A stretch of 64,000 nucleotides of DNA from Parastagonospora avenae f. sp. tritici 18332-5 (taxonomy: Eukaryota > Ascomycota > Dothideomycetes > Pleosporales > Phaeosphaeriaceae): NCBI GenBank assembly GCA_022559985.1, contig JAFJTR010000003.1:830369-894368 (forward strand), written 5' to 3'. The translations under genes were made by a program, and so were the position numbers. A model generated the notes under the pieces. The model was not told where the DNA came from. It worked only from the letters and a program-made list of their open reading frames with translations, and ran no database searches. Positions 22,809 to 33,764 of the stretch are shown here, piece after piece (positions within the stretch are counted from its first letter, which is position 1; every line of letters starts with the position of its first letter).

Positions 22809-24314
22809 TTGTCGAAGACGTCCAAGCCTAGCTCTCACGCGATCATCTCCCCACCAAAAGCCACCATAGCTGCCCCCAACGCGAACAGGGACGAGGCGCA
22901 TCGTCGTCGTAATCCTCTCAACGATATGCTCGGTCGAAGAAGCGGAGATAAACCAATATCGGACACAGCAAAGTGTTCAGTTGCTCAAGGTGCCGAGCCA
23001 ACAACCGCTGGCCAGCCGAGCGGACCAACTTCTGTAGATCAGAGCATGGTAGATCGAGTGGCGGAGCTCGAAAGGTCTCTGGCTACTGCAAGAAAAGAGC
23101 AAAAGGCGTTGCAAAGAGAGTTGCACAGGGCCAGACGGATCTCGCACGAAGATCAAGACATGCATGATGAGTCACGTCAATGTACACCAGACTCTCCAGA
23201 GGCCGTTGCAAATGAGCTTGGGGATGCTGAGAAGACTGGACACAGCCTGTCAGGCGTCAATGGCGGTATGGAGGCTCCCAGAAGATTTATCGGCCCATGC
23301 GACGAAATCCCACGCATCTATGATCCACGCTACAAGCCCGCCCAACTCCAGCACCATGTCGCAACACGGAATACTAGTCACCAGGACATGCTGGACCGTA
23401 CAGTATCGAATGGGAGTGACGAATTGAATGAGCTTCGAATACGGCTGCACGAGACCGAAAAGGAATCACAGGGGAGACTCCAACAACTACTGTCACTCAA
23501 GTCTAGTGTAGCGTCGCTCACACGTACAGACTCGCAAGTAACGGACAGCAATATGACAGATGCCTTTGCGCACATGTTCAACCGCATCAGAGAATGGGTA
23601 ATTTCGAATTTCAGGCGGACGAAAATGGACGTCGGGGACCTTCCAGTGGAGACTTTGAAGGCTCTGAGATCATTGACACCAGCTTTTGAAACCATTGAAA
23701 AGACAGATAGGCTTGCGCTTTTACAGGCTCTTGTCGTTCATGCTTTGATGCCAGTTTTGGAAGAACCTTTCATCATCGGCCTTGCACATGTGGGGCCACT
23801 GAGCGCGATTCGAGCATTCGCTGAAGGTATTCGAAAGGACAGCTCAGAATACTGTGAATGGAGTCGAGCAACTATTCGCGCAATCGAAAAGAGTGACATG
23901 GCTGTCTCCCTCGAGCAAGGCAAGTCCGAGGCGCTACACAAGATTGTAGGGGAAGTTATACATGTGCTCTTTACCTTGACGGCTATCAGTCTCGCCCCAG
24001 CCGCGCAGTCTGCCTTGGTGAGCATACTGCACACGGCAGCTGATTTGCAGCATAAAATGGCGCTCCAAAAGGCGCGGTACCAGGTGCTCTTCTTCCGCAA
24101 CCAAGAGGGCAGACATCCGTGTGCTTTTGACCATGGGAGAATGGAACCCTTGAATGATCTTGACAACATGATTGACGATGATAACGATGGAGCCCATGAA
24201 GCCCGGTTCTTGTTTTGCGTCTTTCCGTGCCTGGAAAAGTTTGGCGACGAGGTTGGCGACCACATGGATGTGAGCAACGTCTTGCTGAAGGGACAAGTAT
24301 ACTGTGCGTTCTGA
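22809..24314 (+). CDS. Coiled-coil protein, unrecognised; start uncertain
   Basis: An open frame of about 500 codons ends at 24314. It begins after a stop at 22686 with no ATG until 22926 (462 residues from there); either that ATG is the start or an upstream exon is missing. Residues about 80-110 of the full frame form a heptad-like segment (VAELERSLATARKEQKALQREL), and a second lies around ELNELRIRLHETEKESQ. The C-terminal half is helical and ends in an acidic stretch (DLDNMIDDDNDG). No catalytic motif or membrane segment is seen. Codon use and length support a real gene; the function is unknown. Confidence 0.68.
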   Translation: MSKTSKPSSHAIISPPKATIAAPNANRDEAHRRRNPLNDMLGRRSGDKPISDTAKCSVAQGAEPTTAGQPSGPTSVDQSMVDRVAELERSLATARKEQKALQRELHRARRISHEDQDMHDESRQCTPDSPEAVANELGDAEKTGHSLSGVNGGMEAPRRFIGPCDEIPRIYDPRYKPAQLQHHVATRNTSHQDMLDRTVSNGSDELNELRIRLHETEKESQGRLQQLLSLKSSVASLTRTDSQVTDSNMTDAFAHMFNRIREWVISNFRRTKMDVGDLPVETLKALRSLTPAFETIEKTDRLALLQALVVHALMPVLEEPFIIGLAHVGPLSAIRAFAEGIRKDSSEYCEWSRATIRAIEKSDMAVSLEQGKSEALHKIVGEVIHVLFTLTAISLAPAAQSALVSILHTAADLQHKMALQKARYQVLFFRNQEGRHPCAFDHGRMEPLNDLDNMIDDDNDGAHEARFLFCVFPCLEKFGDEVGDHMDVSNVLLKGQVYCAF

Positions 24315-25321
24315 TGAGTAGAAAATGTAGCAAGCTGAATATAATCCTATTCTACCATACCTATGGTAGTTATTGCACCGAATCATGCTTTGCGATGTGT
24401 CGGCTATACCCAATCGTCCTGCGTCTACACTCAATTGGACTCACTATATGCATAATAGAATTTAGGAGTTTGATCTTAAAATCTTACCAGTCTAGCTCTC
24501 TAATCAGCCAACAGTCTAGCTTGCAAGCGTTGTATTACCGGTACTGATTAGAACCTGAATGAGGTCCTGTATAAGGAAGAGAAACTTGCAGAGGAATTAC
24601 CCAGTCTCCTGAGCCGGGCACCAGGCGCAGCAATAATTCGTGCGCGTTCTGTCCATACTCAACCTACTATTAGAGAGCAACTGTCATCTTGTACATAAGC
24701 CTGGATAGAATTAAGACCTGATCAGCACGTTGCGAAGAGCTAAAACAAACTCGGAGTTGAATAGCTTGACTACACGAATTACATTTTGATAGCGCCCAGG
24801 TTCGTGAGGCTCAGCGCGCACGAATTAATTCAGCATCTGGTGCGGGGGATTCGCTATTTCGTGGCCGCCGTGCTTCCCTTGCCAAGAGTGCAATTAACCT
24901 AATTAGGATGCACCGGTGCCCGTGGTCTCCGACGAAGCTGCCGTGCTTGTCATGAAGCATGTTCATCGGCTAAGCGTGCGGGGAAAGATGGCAGCCAGAT
25001 ACCCACAATTTGGTCTCGTACATGTACGTACAATGGCTACTCCCTTTCGGCTCCGCGTGAAGGTCGTGAAGTGGAGCTCGCCTTGCTTTAGTTCCTCAAA
25101 GGTTCTTACCTGGCATTCGTGTAAGGCCAGGGCTGCAGTAGCCGATTTTCGTCTTGTATTCTCGTGCATGGGCATCGTCACCTGCACTGTACTTGGTAGG
25201 CACGACCTGTGCAGCCTTGGGTTAGTGCGCGTACAAACTATAAAAACCTCAACGTACACCTTCGGGTCGGAGAGGGTTTAAGTAGCAGGCCTGGTTTCCC
25301 ACCTTTTGATAGACGTTCAAA
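24315..25321. other. AT-rich intergenic region with possible decayed coding relic
   Basis: Just over 1 kb. Around 24550-24700 one plus-strand frame reads like degraded protein but is broken by TGA/TAA codons. A TATAAA box at 25239-25244 sits about 78 bases upstream of the P450 start. Confidence 0.4.
25239..25244 (+). promoter_or_regulatory. TATA box of the P450 gene at 25322
   Basis: TATAAA lies 78-83 bases upstream of the ATG within ctataaaaacc. Position and sequence fit a core promoter; transcription start not determined. Confidence 0.5.
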
Positions 25322-27023
25322 ATGGCATCCTTTCAAGTTTTCGGAGCGCTGGTTCTGGCACTATTTGTCTACTTGGTCAAAGTAAGCCTCCTAAATAAGT
25401 GTCGAAACTTTTGCTAACAAACACCAGACCATTTGGAATGGCTACTCATCTCCCATCTCCAGAATACCAGGACCATGGTATTCGAGGTATACGAAGCTTG
25501 TCCTAGGCTACCACATCTTGATGGGCCGTCGAATGTATTACATTGACGATATGCACCGCAGGTATGGGGGAGTAGTACGCATTACTCCGAGAGAGGTTGC
25601 CATTGCAGACATGCCTGGCGTAACGCAAATTCACAAGATCGGATCTGGATTTTTAAAGAGCTCCTTCTACGACGTGCTCGTCCCTTCTGTTTCTGCCTCC
25701 CTGAGTCCGGGTCTCTTTGCTATGCGGGATCCACATGCTCATGGTATCCGTCGAAAATTCTTCGCTCGGCCTTTTAGCAACTCGAGCATGAAACAACAAT
25801 GGGGTAATGAGGTCATCAAGAAAGCTGAACTGGCTGTAAACAGAATGAAGGAAGAAGCTATTCGGGCGCAGAATGGTGCAGATGTTCTGAAGTGGTGGAC
25901 GCTCATGGCAACAGACGTGATTGCCCATATTAGTTTTGGGGAGAGTTTCCACATGATTGAGACGGGAAAGGTAATCTTTAGATGCTGAAGCCTCCCAGGC
26001 GTACGTATGAGGTACCCGACTGACAAGGTAGCAGGCAACTCCGTACATCAAAGCCATTCAAATCGCAACATTTGGCGCAGTACTACGGTCTGAGCTCCCC
26101 TTGGTACACAAGCTACTTCGGTACACGCCCATCAAACGCGCTCAAGAAATCTCCAAGGCAGATGACGTGATTTTCGAGCATGGATCTCTTGCCCTGAAGC
26201 ATATGCGTGGCGATGACGGCAACACCATGAACATTTTTGGCCAAATGATTGAAGCCAGCGAGAATTCGGAAAAGTCATTGCTTACAGGCGATGATGTCAG
26301 AGAAGAAGCCAAAAATTTCATTGTCGCAGGGTCAGACACTACCGCTGTGACGCTCACTTATTTAGTATGGGCAGTACTCAAGAATCTCGAGATACAGCAC
26401 AAATTGGAAGAAGAGGTAGCAAAACTCGGCGATGAATTGGATCTGGCGGAGCTCGAGGCCGCACCCATCTTGAACAGTGTGATTTTGGAGACCTTGCGGC
26501 TCTACAGCGCTGCACCGGGCTCTCTGCCGCGAGATGTGCCCAGTCAAGGCATGGTAGTAAATGAATACCACATTCCCGCTGGCTTTGAAGTGAGCACGCA
26601 AGCCTACACGACTCATCGCGATCCTTTAATCTGGACGGATCCTCTTTGGTAAGCTCAACCAAATCGCAACATAGCCTCCTTCTAACAAATATATGCAGCT
26701 TCGATGGTCTGCGCTTTCTGAACACGCAAATGACAGTCCAGCAAAAAGCTGCGTACATGCCATTTGGGGGTGGCTCAAGAGTCTGTATTGGCATCCATTT
26801 GGCTTGGATAGAGATTCGCCTCGGCGCGGCACTGTTCTTCCGACACTGCCGCGGAGCTAGGCTCAGTGACTGTATGAATGATGATAAAATGGAAATGGAC
26901 AATCGATTCTTGGTCGCGCCAAAAGGCAAGTGTTGTTACGTCACCTTGAAACAGGGTAGACGTGAGGGTCTGCGATACAACCGTCTGCCTTCACCGAAGG
27001 AGAAGAGTAAACAAGCATCCTAG
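25322..27023 (+). CDS. Cytochrome P450 monooxygenase
   Basis: Exons 25322-25381, 25428-25970, 26035-26648 and 26699-27023 give 513 residues. An N-terminal membrane anchor (ALVLALFVYLVK) and the proline hinge RIPGPW come first. The I-helix AGSDTTAV, the K-helix ETLRLY and the heme loop FGGGSRVCIG follow. It resembles class II fungal P450s of secondary metabolism; the substrate is unknown. It is about 10 kb from the polyketide cluster with a GH35 gene between, so membership is doubtful. The last ~14 codons and the stop lie within a dispersed repeat copy, so the native C-terminus may have been altered. Confidence 0.92.
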
Positions 27024-27175
27024 ATTTATTCAGAACTTCTACAAGAGTAGACGAGATAGCTTACAGTACTGAATACATTCAAGCTTCTCTATGAACTTCT
27101 TTAAGCGCTCTTAAAGACTATTGGATCCCTTCACGCGTATGCAGAGCGGACACGAATTATGCCGCAGACTAGTGT
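27000..27175 (+). repeat. Dispersed repeat, copy A
   Basis: Clearly alignable to copy B at 31145-31370 in the same orientation. Shared anchors include ccttcaccgaa, cctagat.tattca, taaagactatt, cttcacgc and agagtggacatgaatt/agagcggacacgaatt. It starts inside the last exon of the P450 gene. No terminal inverted repeats or ORF are visible, so the type of element is unknown. Confidence 0.65.
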
Positions 27176-27789
27176 TCCTGTCATACTGATGGTTGAGGCT
27201 AGGTGGGCATGGCACCAGCGTGTACAGGTACTGGCACTACGACAACAAAGCGTCTGTCGTGCTGATGTGACCTTTGGATGCCCCGGTGTAAAGTTGGATG
27301 TAGTAACTTTGGAGCACGCAAAGATCATTGTGGAAGGACCTCGGCACGCTAAAATTGCAACCAAGGTGGCTCGCTCCTCAATCCTCCGAACCGCGACACC
27401 CAACCCGACTTTTCCATAATGTGCCTGCACTCCTTCACGCTCTTCCCCACAATCACAACTTCTTCCCCGGATCAGCCGTATTCATTACGCCATCTGAGCC
27501 CCGCACGGCGCATGGCTAACGAAAAAGAGCAGTTTTTCCGGCATGGTGTACCTGTCGACTTTTGCCGGTTCCGTGGTTCGGGCCAGGAAAACGGAATTTC
27601 CACCATTCAGCAGCCTAAACGCTTTACAATGACCCGCCAAAGTGACCAAACGTTTCCTTATCAGGAAACGTCTCATTGTTGCTATGTTTAAATCTGGGGT
27701 AGTCGTTCCTGCGTCTGACTTCATAACGTCCGGCTCAACGGTCACAACGCACATTGGCGTCCACAACGACCCTCCAGATCATTTCAAGT
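27176..27789. promoter_or_regulatory. Upstream region of the beta-galactosidase gene
   Basis: No gene is recognised. It contains an 8-base inverted repeat around a GATA-type core (27650-27671) and a CTGGGG box (27694-27699) that fits the SYGGRG consensus of the carbon repressor CreA, about 90 bases before the start codon. Confidence 0.4.
27650..27671 (+). promoter_or_regulatory. Inverted repeat with TTATCA loop
   Basis: acgtttcc and ggaaacgt are perfectly complementary and flank ttatca, which contains the complement of a GATA-factor core. It lies 119-140 bases upstream of the GH35 start. It could be a regulator dimer site or an RNA hairpin in the leader. Confidence 0.35.
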
Positions 27790-30700
27790 ATGAGGGCGTC
27801 TCAAGGCTTCTCGTGGCTTTCGGCTTTGTCAATACTGGCAAGCATTCCTCATAGCATTACTGTCAATGCTCAGAATGGTACCATTGGGCAATGGCCGCTT
27901 CACGACAATGGCCTGAACCAGGTCGTTCAATGGGATCACTATAGCTTCAAGGTCAATGGCAAAAGGCTTTTTGTATTCTCTGGGGAGATACACTATTGGA
28001 GGATTCCGGTCCCCGAAGTATGGGAAGACTTGCTCGAGAAGATTAAAGCTGCAGGCTTCACAGCCTTTGCATTCTATGGTCAGTAGAAGACGATTATTGG
28101 TTGTACCATGGATACATGCTAATCGTGCACGTCTGATTAAGGGAACTGGGGTTACCATAGCGTAAACAACCGCACAACCGACTTTGAGACTGGAGCCCAC
28201 GACTTCACGAAATTGTTCGAAATTGCTCAGCGAGTCGGCTTATACGTCATTACCAGGCCCGGACCGTACGTCAATGCAGAGGCCAACGCTGGCGGTTTTC
28301 CTCTCTGGCTTACGACTGGCGCATACGGATCCTTGAGGAACAATGACAGCCGCTATCTTGATGCACTCGATCCTTACTTTTCCAAATTCTCATCGCTCAC
28401 AAGCGAGCATCAGGTGACCAAAGGCGGAAATGCGTTGGTCTATCAGATTGAGAATGAATATGGTGAGCAATGGAAGGATAGGGCCAAGAAGATCCCCAAT
28501 ACGGCCGCTGGGCAGTACATGGCCGCTCTAGAGGACTCGGCGCGCGCGAGTGGCATCGATACTCCACTTATTCACAACGATCCCAATATGAACACGAGAT
28601 CATGGTCGAAAGATTATGCTCCAGGTGCTGTTGGAAACGTTGACGTGGCTGGACTTGACAGCTACCCATCGTGCTGGTCTTGCAACCTGGACGAGTGCAC
28701 GGGTACCAATGGCAAATATGTGTAAGTTCTGAATGTTCTGTGAATACTCCATGTGCTTACTTCTCTCAGCGCATACCAGGTGACTGATTACTATGACCAT
28801 TTCATGGAAGTAGCACCCACTCAACCAAGCTTTTTCCCCGAGTTTCAAGGTGGATCGTATAATCCTTGGGGTGGCCCAGAAGGTATGCAGCTATCTTTAA
28901 AGTCGTAAACTTCCCTTCATACTCATGACTGGAGCATACATGCACCTGTCGCATGCCGATCTGACCTGTACATTTTACCAACAACCTCCAGGTGGCTGCC
29001 CTGCAGACATTGGAGCCGACTTTGCAAATCTGTAAGTGTTTCTGATAGGCTCAGAAACGCCGCTGACCATTTTCAGCTTTTATCGTAACCTCATCGCGCA
29101 GAGAGTCACAGCTGTCAGTCTCTACATGATGTACGGAGGGACCAACTGGGGCGCCTTTGCAGCTCCTGTTGTAGCCACATCATACGACTACAGCAGCCCA
29201 ATCAGTGAAAACCGCAAGATTGACAGCAAATTCTACGAAACCAAAAACTTGGCCATGTTTACACGCGTGGCCGACGATCTGACCGTGACTGATCGACTCG
29301 GGAACAACACTGGCTATACCACCAATTCGGCTGTCGAAGCCAGCGAGCTGCGCAACCCCGAAACGAAGGCGGCATTCTACGTTACTATCCACTCGCAGTC
29401 TTCTTCTGCGACAGTAGAATCGTTCAAGCTACATGCCAGCACCTCGGTCGGCAACTTGACCATTCCTCAACATGGCGGCTCCATCGTCTTGAACGGGCAC
29501 CAATCAAAGATTTTAGTGACTGACTTTGCCATGGGTGATCAGACACTGACTTATTCCACCGCCGAAGTGTTGACATATGCCGTGATCGATGCAACATCTG
29601 TATTGGTATTGTCCACGGGTACTGGGGAATCGATAGAATTCCATATCAAGGGTGCTACAAAGGGTTCTACTATCAATACTGGATCGAATGCAAACGCAAC
29701 ATTCTACAACGAGGCCGGTGGAATAACGACCAACATCCGAAGTGTGTCCGGTATGAACGTCTACCAATTTGACAATGGTGTCAAGGTCATTGTCGCTGAC
29801 AAGCCGACCGCATACCTATTTTGGGCGCCAAACCTGTCTAATGACCCTTTTGCACCGGTTGACCAGTCTGTACTCGTTTCCGGCCCATATCTTGTCCGAA
29901 GTGTCAGCTACAGCGATGGAATACTGGCACTCAAGGGCGATATCTTGGAGACCACTGCGATTGAAGTCTTTGCGTGCGCAAGTGCAGAGACGCTTTCTTG
30001 GAATGGAAACAAGCTGCAAACCTCTCGTACGGCCCATGGCAGCCTCAAGGCAACGGTTGCAGCATACAATGGAACAATTGAGATTCCTTTACTGGACGAC
30101 TGGAAAGTACACGACACGCTGCCTGAGAAGTTGCCTGGCTACAATGATAGTGGGGTGGCCTGGATCGTCGCGGATCACTTCACAACACCAAATCCAACAG
30201 AACCCGACACTTTCCCAGTCTTGTACGTTGACGAGTATGGTTTTCACAACAGCTTTCATCTCTTCCGCGGGTACTTCGATGGAGCCGCGTCTGGCGTCAA
30301 GCTAGCCGTTCAAGGTGGCCAAGCTTTTGGATGGAGTGCATGGCTAAACGGCGATTATCTCGGATCGTACCTTGGAAACTCTTCGGTCGGCACAGGAAAT
30401 ATGACGCTCTCCTTTGCCAATGCGACGGTAAATACAAACGGAACCAATGTATTGCTTGTTGCGCAAGACAACACAGGCCACGATCTTCGAGCTGATGCAG
30501 TGAAGCCCCGCGGCATCCTCGGAGCCACTCTTGAAGGCAGTAACTTTTCACAATGGAAAATTGCGGGAGAAGCTGGCGGAGAAGATGTTCAGCTTGATCC
30601 TATGCGCGGCACTTTAAGCGAAGGAGGGCTTACAGCTGAGCGTCTCGGATGGCATCTTCCAGGCTTCGACGACTCTGCGTGGAACTCAAGCTCGCCCTCT

Positions 30701-31084
30701 GTCGGCTTCAAAGAGGCTGGCATCTTCTTTTACCGCACAGTCGTCCCGCTCGATGTCCCTGCCAAACTTGATGCGGCTTTTGCCTTCGTCCTAAACGCAT
30801 CGGGCTCGCAGCATGTGAGAGTGCAGCTTTTTGTCAACGGTTACCAGTATGCGAGGTTCAATCCGCACGTCGGCAACGAGAAGAAGTTCCCTGTTCCTCC
30901 GGGCGTATTGAACTATGGAGGAGATAATATAATTGGCCTTAGCGTGTGGGCGCAGTCTGAAGAGGGTGCGAAAATAGATGTACAAATGGTCCAAGAATAT
31001 GCGGTCGAGAGCAGCTGGAGCTCACGGTTTGACTCCGAGTATTTGAGACCCGGCTGGACGGAAGAGAGATTGGCTTATGCTTGA
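27790..31084 (+). CDS. Secreted GH35 beta-galactosidase
   Basis: Exons 27790-28078, 28142-28721, 28770-28882, 28992-29031 and 29077-31084 give 1,009 residues, the usual size of fungal LacA-type enzymes. The N-terminus has a hydrophobic signal-like segment (FSWLSALSILASI). The catalytic TIM barrel shows GEIHYWRIP, RPGPYVNAE, the acid/base glutamate in QIENEYG (about residue 200) and the nucleophile in FFPEFQGG (about residue 312). Beta-sandwich domains with many N-glycosylation sequons follow. It hydrolyses terminal beta-galactosides in plant galactans, xyloglucan or lactose. A possible CreA box and an inverted repeat lie upstream. Confidence 0.95.
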
Positions 31085-31144
31085 AAAAGTCATTTCTAGT
31101 GCGCTTTCCATATCGATCGAGATAGAGTTGTATCTTTCGCCACG

Positions 31145-31370
31145 CGCTCCTGGCCTCGGCAAAATTCCTGTCCGCCTTCACCGAACGAGACGGGTGAAGA
31201 GGTAGCCTAGATGTATTCAAAATCTTTTACTACATTAGATAAGATATCTTAGAGCACTAAAGATATACAGGCTTCTATATAGAATTATTACTATGCCCCT
31301 AAAGACTATTAAATTACTTCACGCACATGTAGAGTGGACATGAATTTTGACGGAGCCTGGTGTGGACCTG
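31145..31370 (+). repeat. Dispersed repeat, copy B
   Basis: Begins about 60 bases after the beta-galactosidase stop. It aligns in its 3' part with copy A and in its 5' part with copy C: tcggc.aaattcctg.ccgcc, then ggtgaagaggt.gcct. It is the longest copy and is notably AT-rich (agatatcttagag). Confidence 0.65.
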
Positions 31371-31547
31371 GTTCTCGGTGTCGAAGGTGTTACCTGGTCT
31401 TTGATGATCTTTGCCAAGTACGAAGCGAGACGCGGATCGAGGACCCAAAGATCTCCAAGCCATGACAAGAGTACGTCACTCCGAGCCTTCCGATCAACAT
31501 GGCTGATATGCATTACGTTGCGCATACCTTTGGCGAGGACGAGGACG

Positions 31548-32348
31548 ATGAATGCCGCAACCGATCGCGTGGATGATCACGGCGCGAGAGCGCCGGGCAT
31601 CGCTCAGGGACCAGGAACATCCAATGAGACCACTATCTCAGCGTCAGCTCCCATTCCTTCTTACGAGGCGGCAGTAGGTCTCGCGCCACCTGCCGTTCCA
31701 GCGATCATACCACAAGATGCACCTCTACCAGACGAATTACCAGACTATACACCTATCGACTCGAATCAGACCACTTTTATGATATATGGCACATTCATCC
31801 ATACCCCAAATGGACCAGCCTACCATCTCTCGTCCCTCCTCGATGCGCACATTGCAAAATTACGAATTCGACGGTTACGAGCCGAAGACATTGCCTTGAT
31901 AGAGGCTGGTCAATCACGAAACGTGTCCTTTGACATTGCGTCAACGTTGTACGAAGCGCACGACCCGCCATTTCTCCAAAACGAATACTACATACAAAGC
32001 AAGAACAACAGTGGTTGGCCAGGCGTGTTGCAACTGCAATTTGGCTTCCGAAGCTGGCATGTAAGACAGGTCATGCAGCAAGGAACGACGCCTCAAGAAT
32101 TGTTGACATGCGGGAAACTGGGTTCGTTGAAGAAGAGGATATCCGAACGGAGAAATGAGTTGGTCCCAAGTGTCTGGAAAGACGTCCAAGGACGTGTGCT
32201 TGCGACCGAAGTACTGAAATTGGAAGGCGGGAAGATGCTGCCCACCATTGAATTGAGCAAGGACTTGGGCCAGGTCTGGAGGGAGCTTATGCTCGCATTG
32301 TGGGTATCGCGCTTATGGGCTGGATTTGGAGCGGGGTTTGGAGGCTGA
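31548..32348 (+). CDS. Conserved-looking protein of unknown function
   Basis: Single exon, 266 residues from ATG 31548; the frame is open further upstream, but only through the repeat and via a TTG. A proline-rich N-terminus (APPAVPAIIPQDAPLPDELP) precedes a compact predicted beta-rich domain with TFMIYGTFIHTPNGPAYHLS, FDIASTLYEAHDPPF and LQFGFRSWHVRQV. The C-terminus is hydrophobic and tryptophan-rich (RELMLALWVSRLWAGFG), perhaps a buried or membrane helix. A tubby-like lipid-binding fold is possible but cannot be shown here. The coding character is good; the function is unknown. Confidence 0.7.
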   Translation: MNAATDRVDDHGARAPGIAQGPGTSNETTISASAPIPSYEAAVGLAPPAVPAIIPQDAPLPDELPDYTPIDSNQTTFMIYGTFIHTPNGPAYHLSSLLDAHIAKLRIRRLRAEDIALIEAGQSRNVSFDIASTLYEAHDPPFLQNEYYIQSKNNSGWPGVLQLQFGFRSWHVRQVMQQGTTPQELLTCGKLGSLKKRISERRNELVPSVWKDVQGRVLATEVLKLEGGKMLPTIELSKDLGQVWRELMLALWVSRLWAGFGAGFGG

Positions 32349-32879
32349 AACATGAGGCGCAATCCGCAGTCTGATGTTGTTTCCAGGCTTGTTGAGGTGT
32401 CTGGAAGACTAAACTCGAGTCAGCCATTGAATACCAGATGTTTCATGACTAATTAATCGCCCAGACGGCTGCTCTTCAGATATGAGATCACTCTTAGCTT
32501 TCAGTGTAACAAAAGCATGGTGCTGCGCCTGCGCCACCCACGGAATGACCGCTCCGTCCACTGGTCTTGTATGCGGAGACACTCCGTCGCGACCTAATGG
32601 AACGCTAAGTTCCACCACAAGCACCATGACGTCGTTTACTTGTGCTCGAAGAGCCGCGTCTACCAGCTTTGAAAGTGTTGGTAATCGACGAGAACAGGAT
32701 TCTGTATGTGAACCATGCCGCAAGGAGTCGAGTTTTGCTCTGGGAGGGCTATACGTCATGGGCTATAAGAAGCTCTTGTCCGCCAGCTGGATGTATCAGC
32801 TCTATAACGCTTGACAGCTTCCCTTTGTTCGTCCTACCCATCCTCTCTAGAACAACCGTACAATCAATATTCGAACATC
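32349..32879. other. Intergenic region
   Basis: 531 bases with overlapping open frames on both strands (plus 32482-32814, minus 32409-32759). Neither has a domain, signal peptide or convincing start, so no gene is called. Confidence 0.4.
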
Positions 32880-33764
32880 ATGCCTCGCAACGGAGATGGA
32901 TCTAGCGACAATGGCCCCATTGATGGCCACGAGATCCTTCATGGTACCAACGGCGACGTGAATGCTCCCACTTGGAAGAAGTGAATTGTGTATTGACACT
33001 CTCCAGACTACACTCCAGCACACCAAGCATGTCGCACCAATGCCCGAGGTTGAAGAAGGCGAAGGTAGATATTCCACCCCTTTCACTGCTTTATGCTTGC
33101 TAACGAGTCTTGTGAAGCCCTCCCAGGAATGAATGCAAGCGGTGGAGCCGCAGCACCTTTGAACGATGCATCCGAAGAGTTCGGCACCAACGCGCCACGG
33201 AATGAGCAATTTGGTGATGACGACACCTCTACGTCTACGTCCAGCAATGCCAAAGCTGGAACATTCTCATCGTCGAACACTAGCAAAAACCCAAGTGGCA
33301 GCCAGCAATCCGCAGGCGGTCAAAATTCTGGCAGCAATGCTAGCAAGTTCGGTCAAGATAACCACGGTTCCCATGAGAAGAAGGGCAAACGCGACCTCGA
33401 AGACGTTAGTCGTGAGAAGGCCAAGCGATATGTCAACATGAATGAAGAAGATGTACAACACGCTGGTACACCCAACAGCAAGAATGATGCTGAACGATCA
33501 AGCCAGCGTGCACCAAAGGACGTGGGCCCAAAGGAGGACATTGAGCTATTGCATGGCAAGGTGTCTCTGGACGGAACTGACAGGAGCAAACAGAGCGGCG
33601 ATTCCGGATCCAAAAGCGGCAGTGGAAATGCAAGTGGCAATGGCGGACAGAACAGCAACGACAACAAGGGAAGCAGCAGTGGAAAAGGTGGAAATGGATC
33701 AGGCCACCATGACGAAGACCCCATGAGGCATAACGCCGAGAAGTTTGTCAATCTTGAGGAATAG
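32880..33764 (+). CDS. Gly/Ser/Asn-rich hydrophilic protein, unrecognised
   Basis: Exons 32880-32957, 33007-33064 and 33118-33764 give 260 residues with splice phases that close. The chain is almost free of hydrophobic clusters and rich in Ser, Gly, Asn, Lys and Asp, so it is likely disordered. Two related short motifs occur, AKRYVNMNEED near the middle and AEKFVNLEE at the very C-terminus. No signal peptide or membrane segment is present. The composition recalls hydrophilins or stress-protective proteins, a guess only. The intron structure supports a real gene. Confidence 0.62.

Noticed and set aside
25322..27023. Including this P450 in the polyketide cluster
   Set aside because: Beta-galactosidase, two unknown genes and a receptor lie between it and the cluster regulator.
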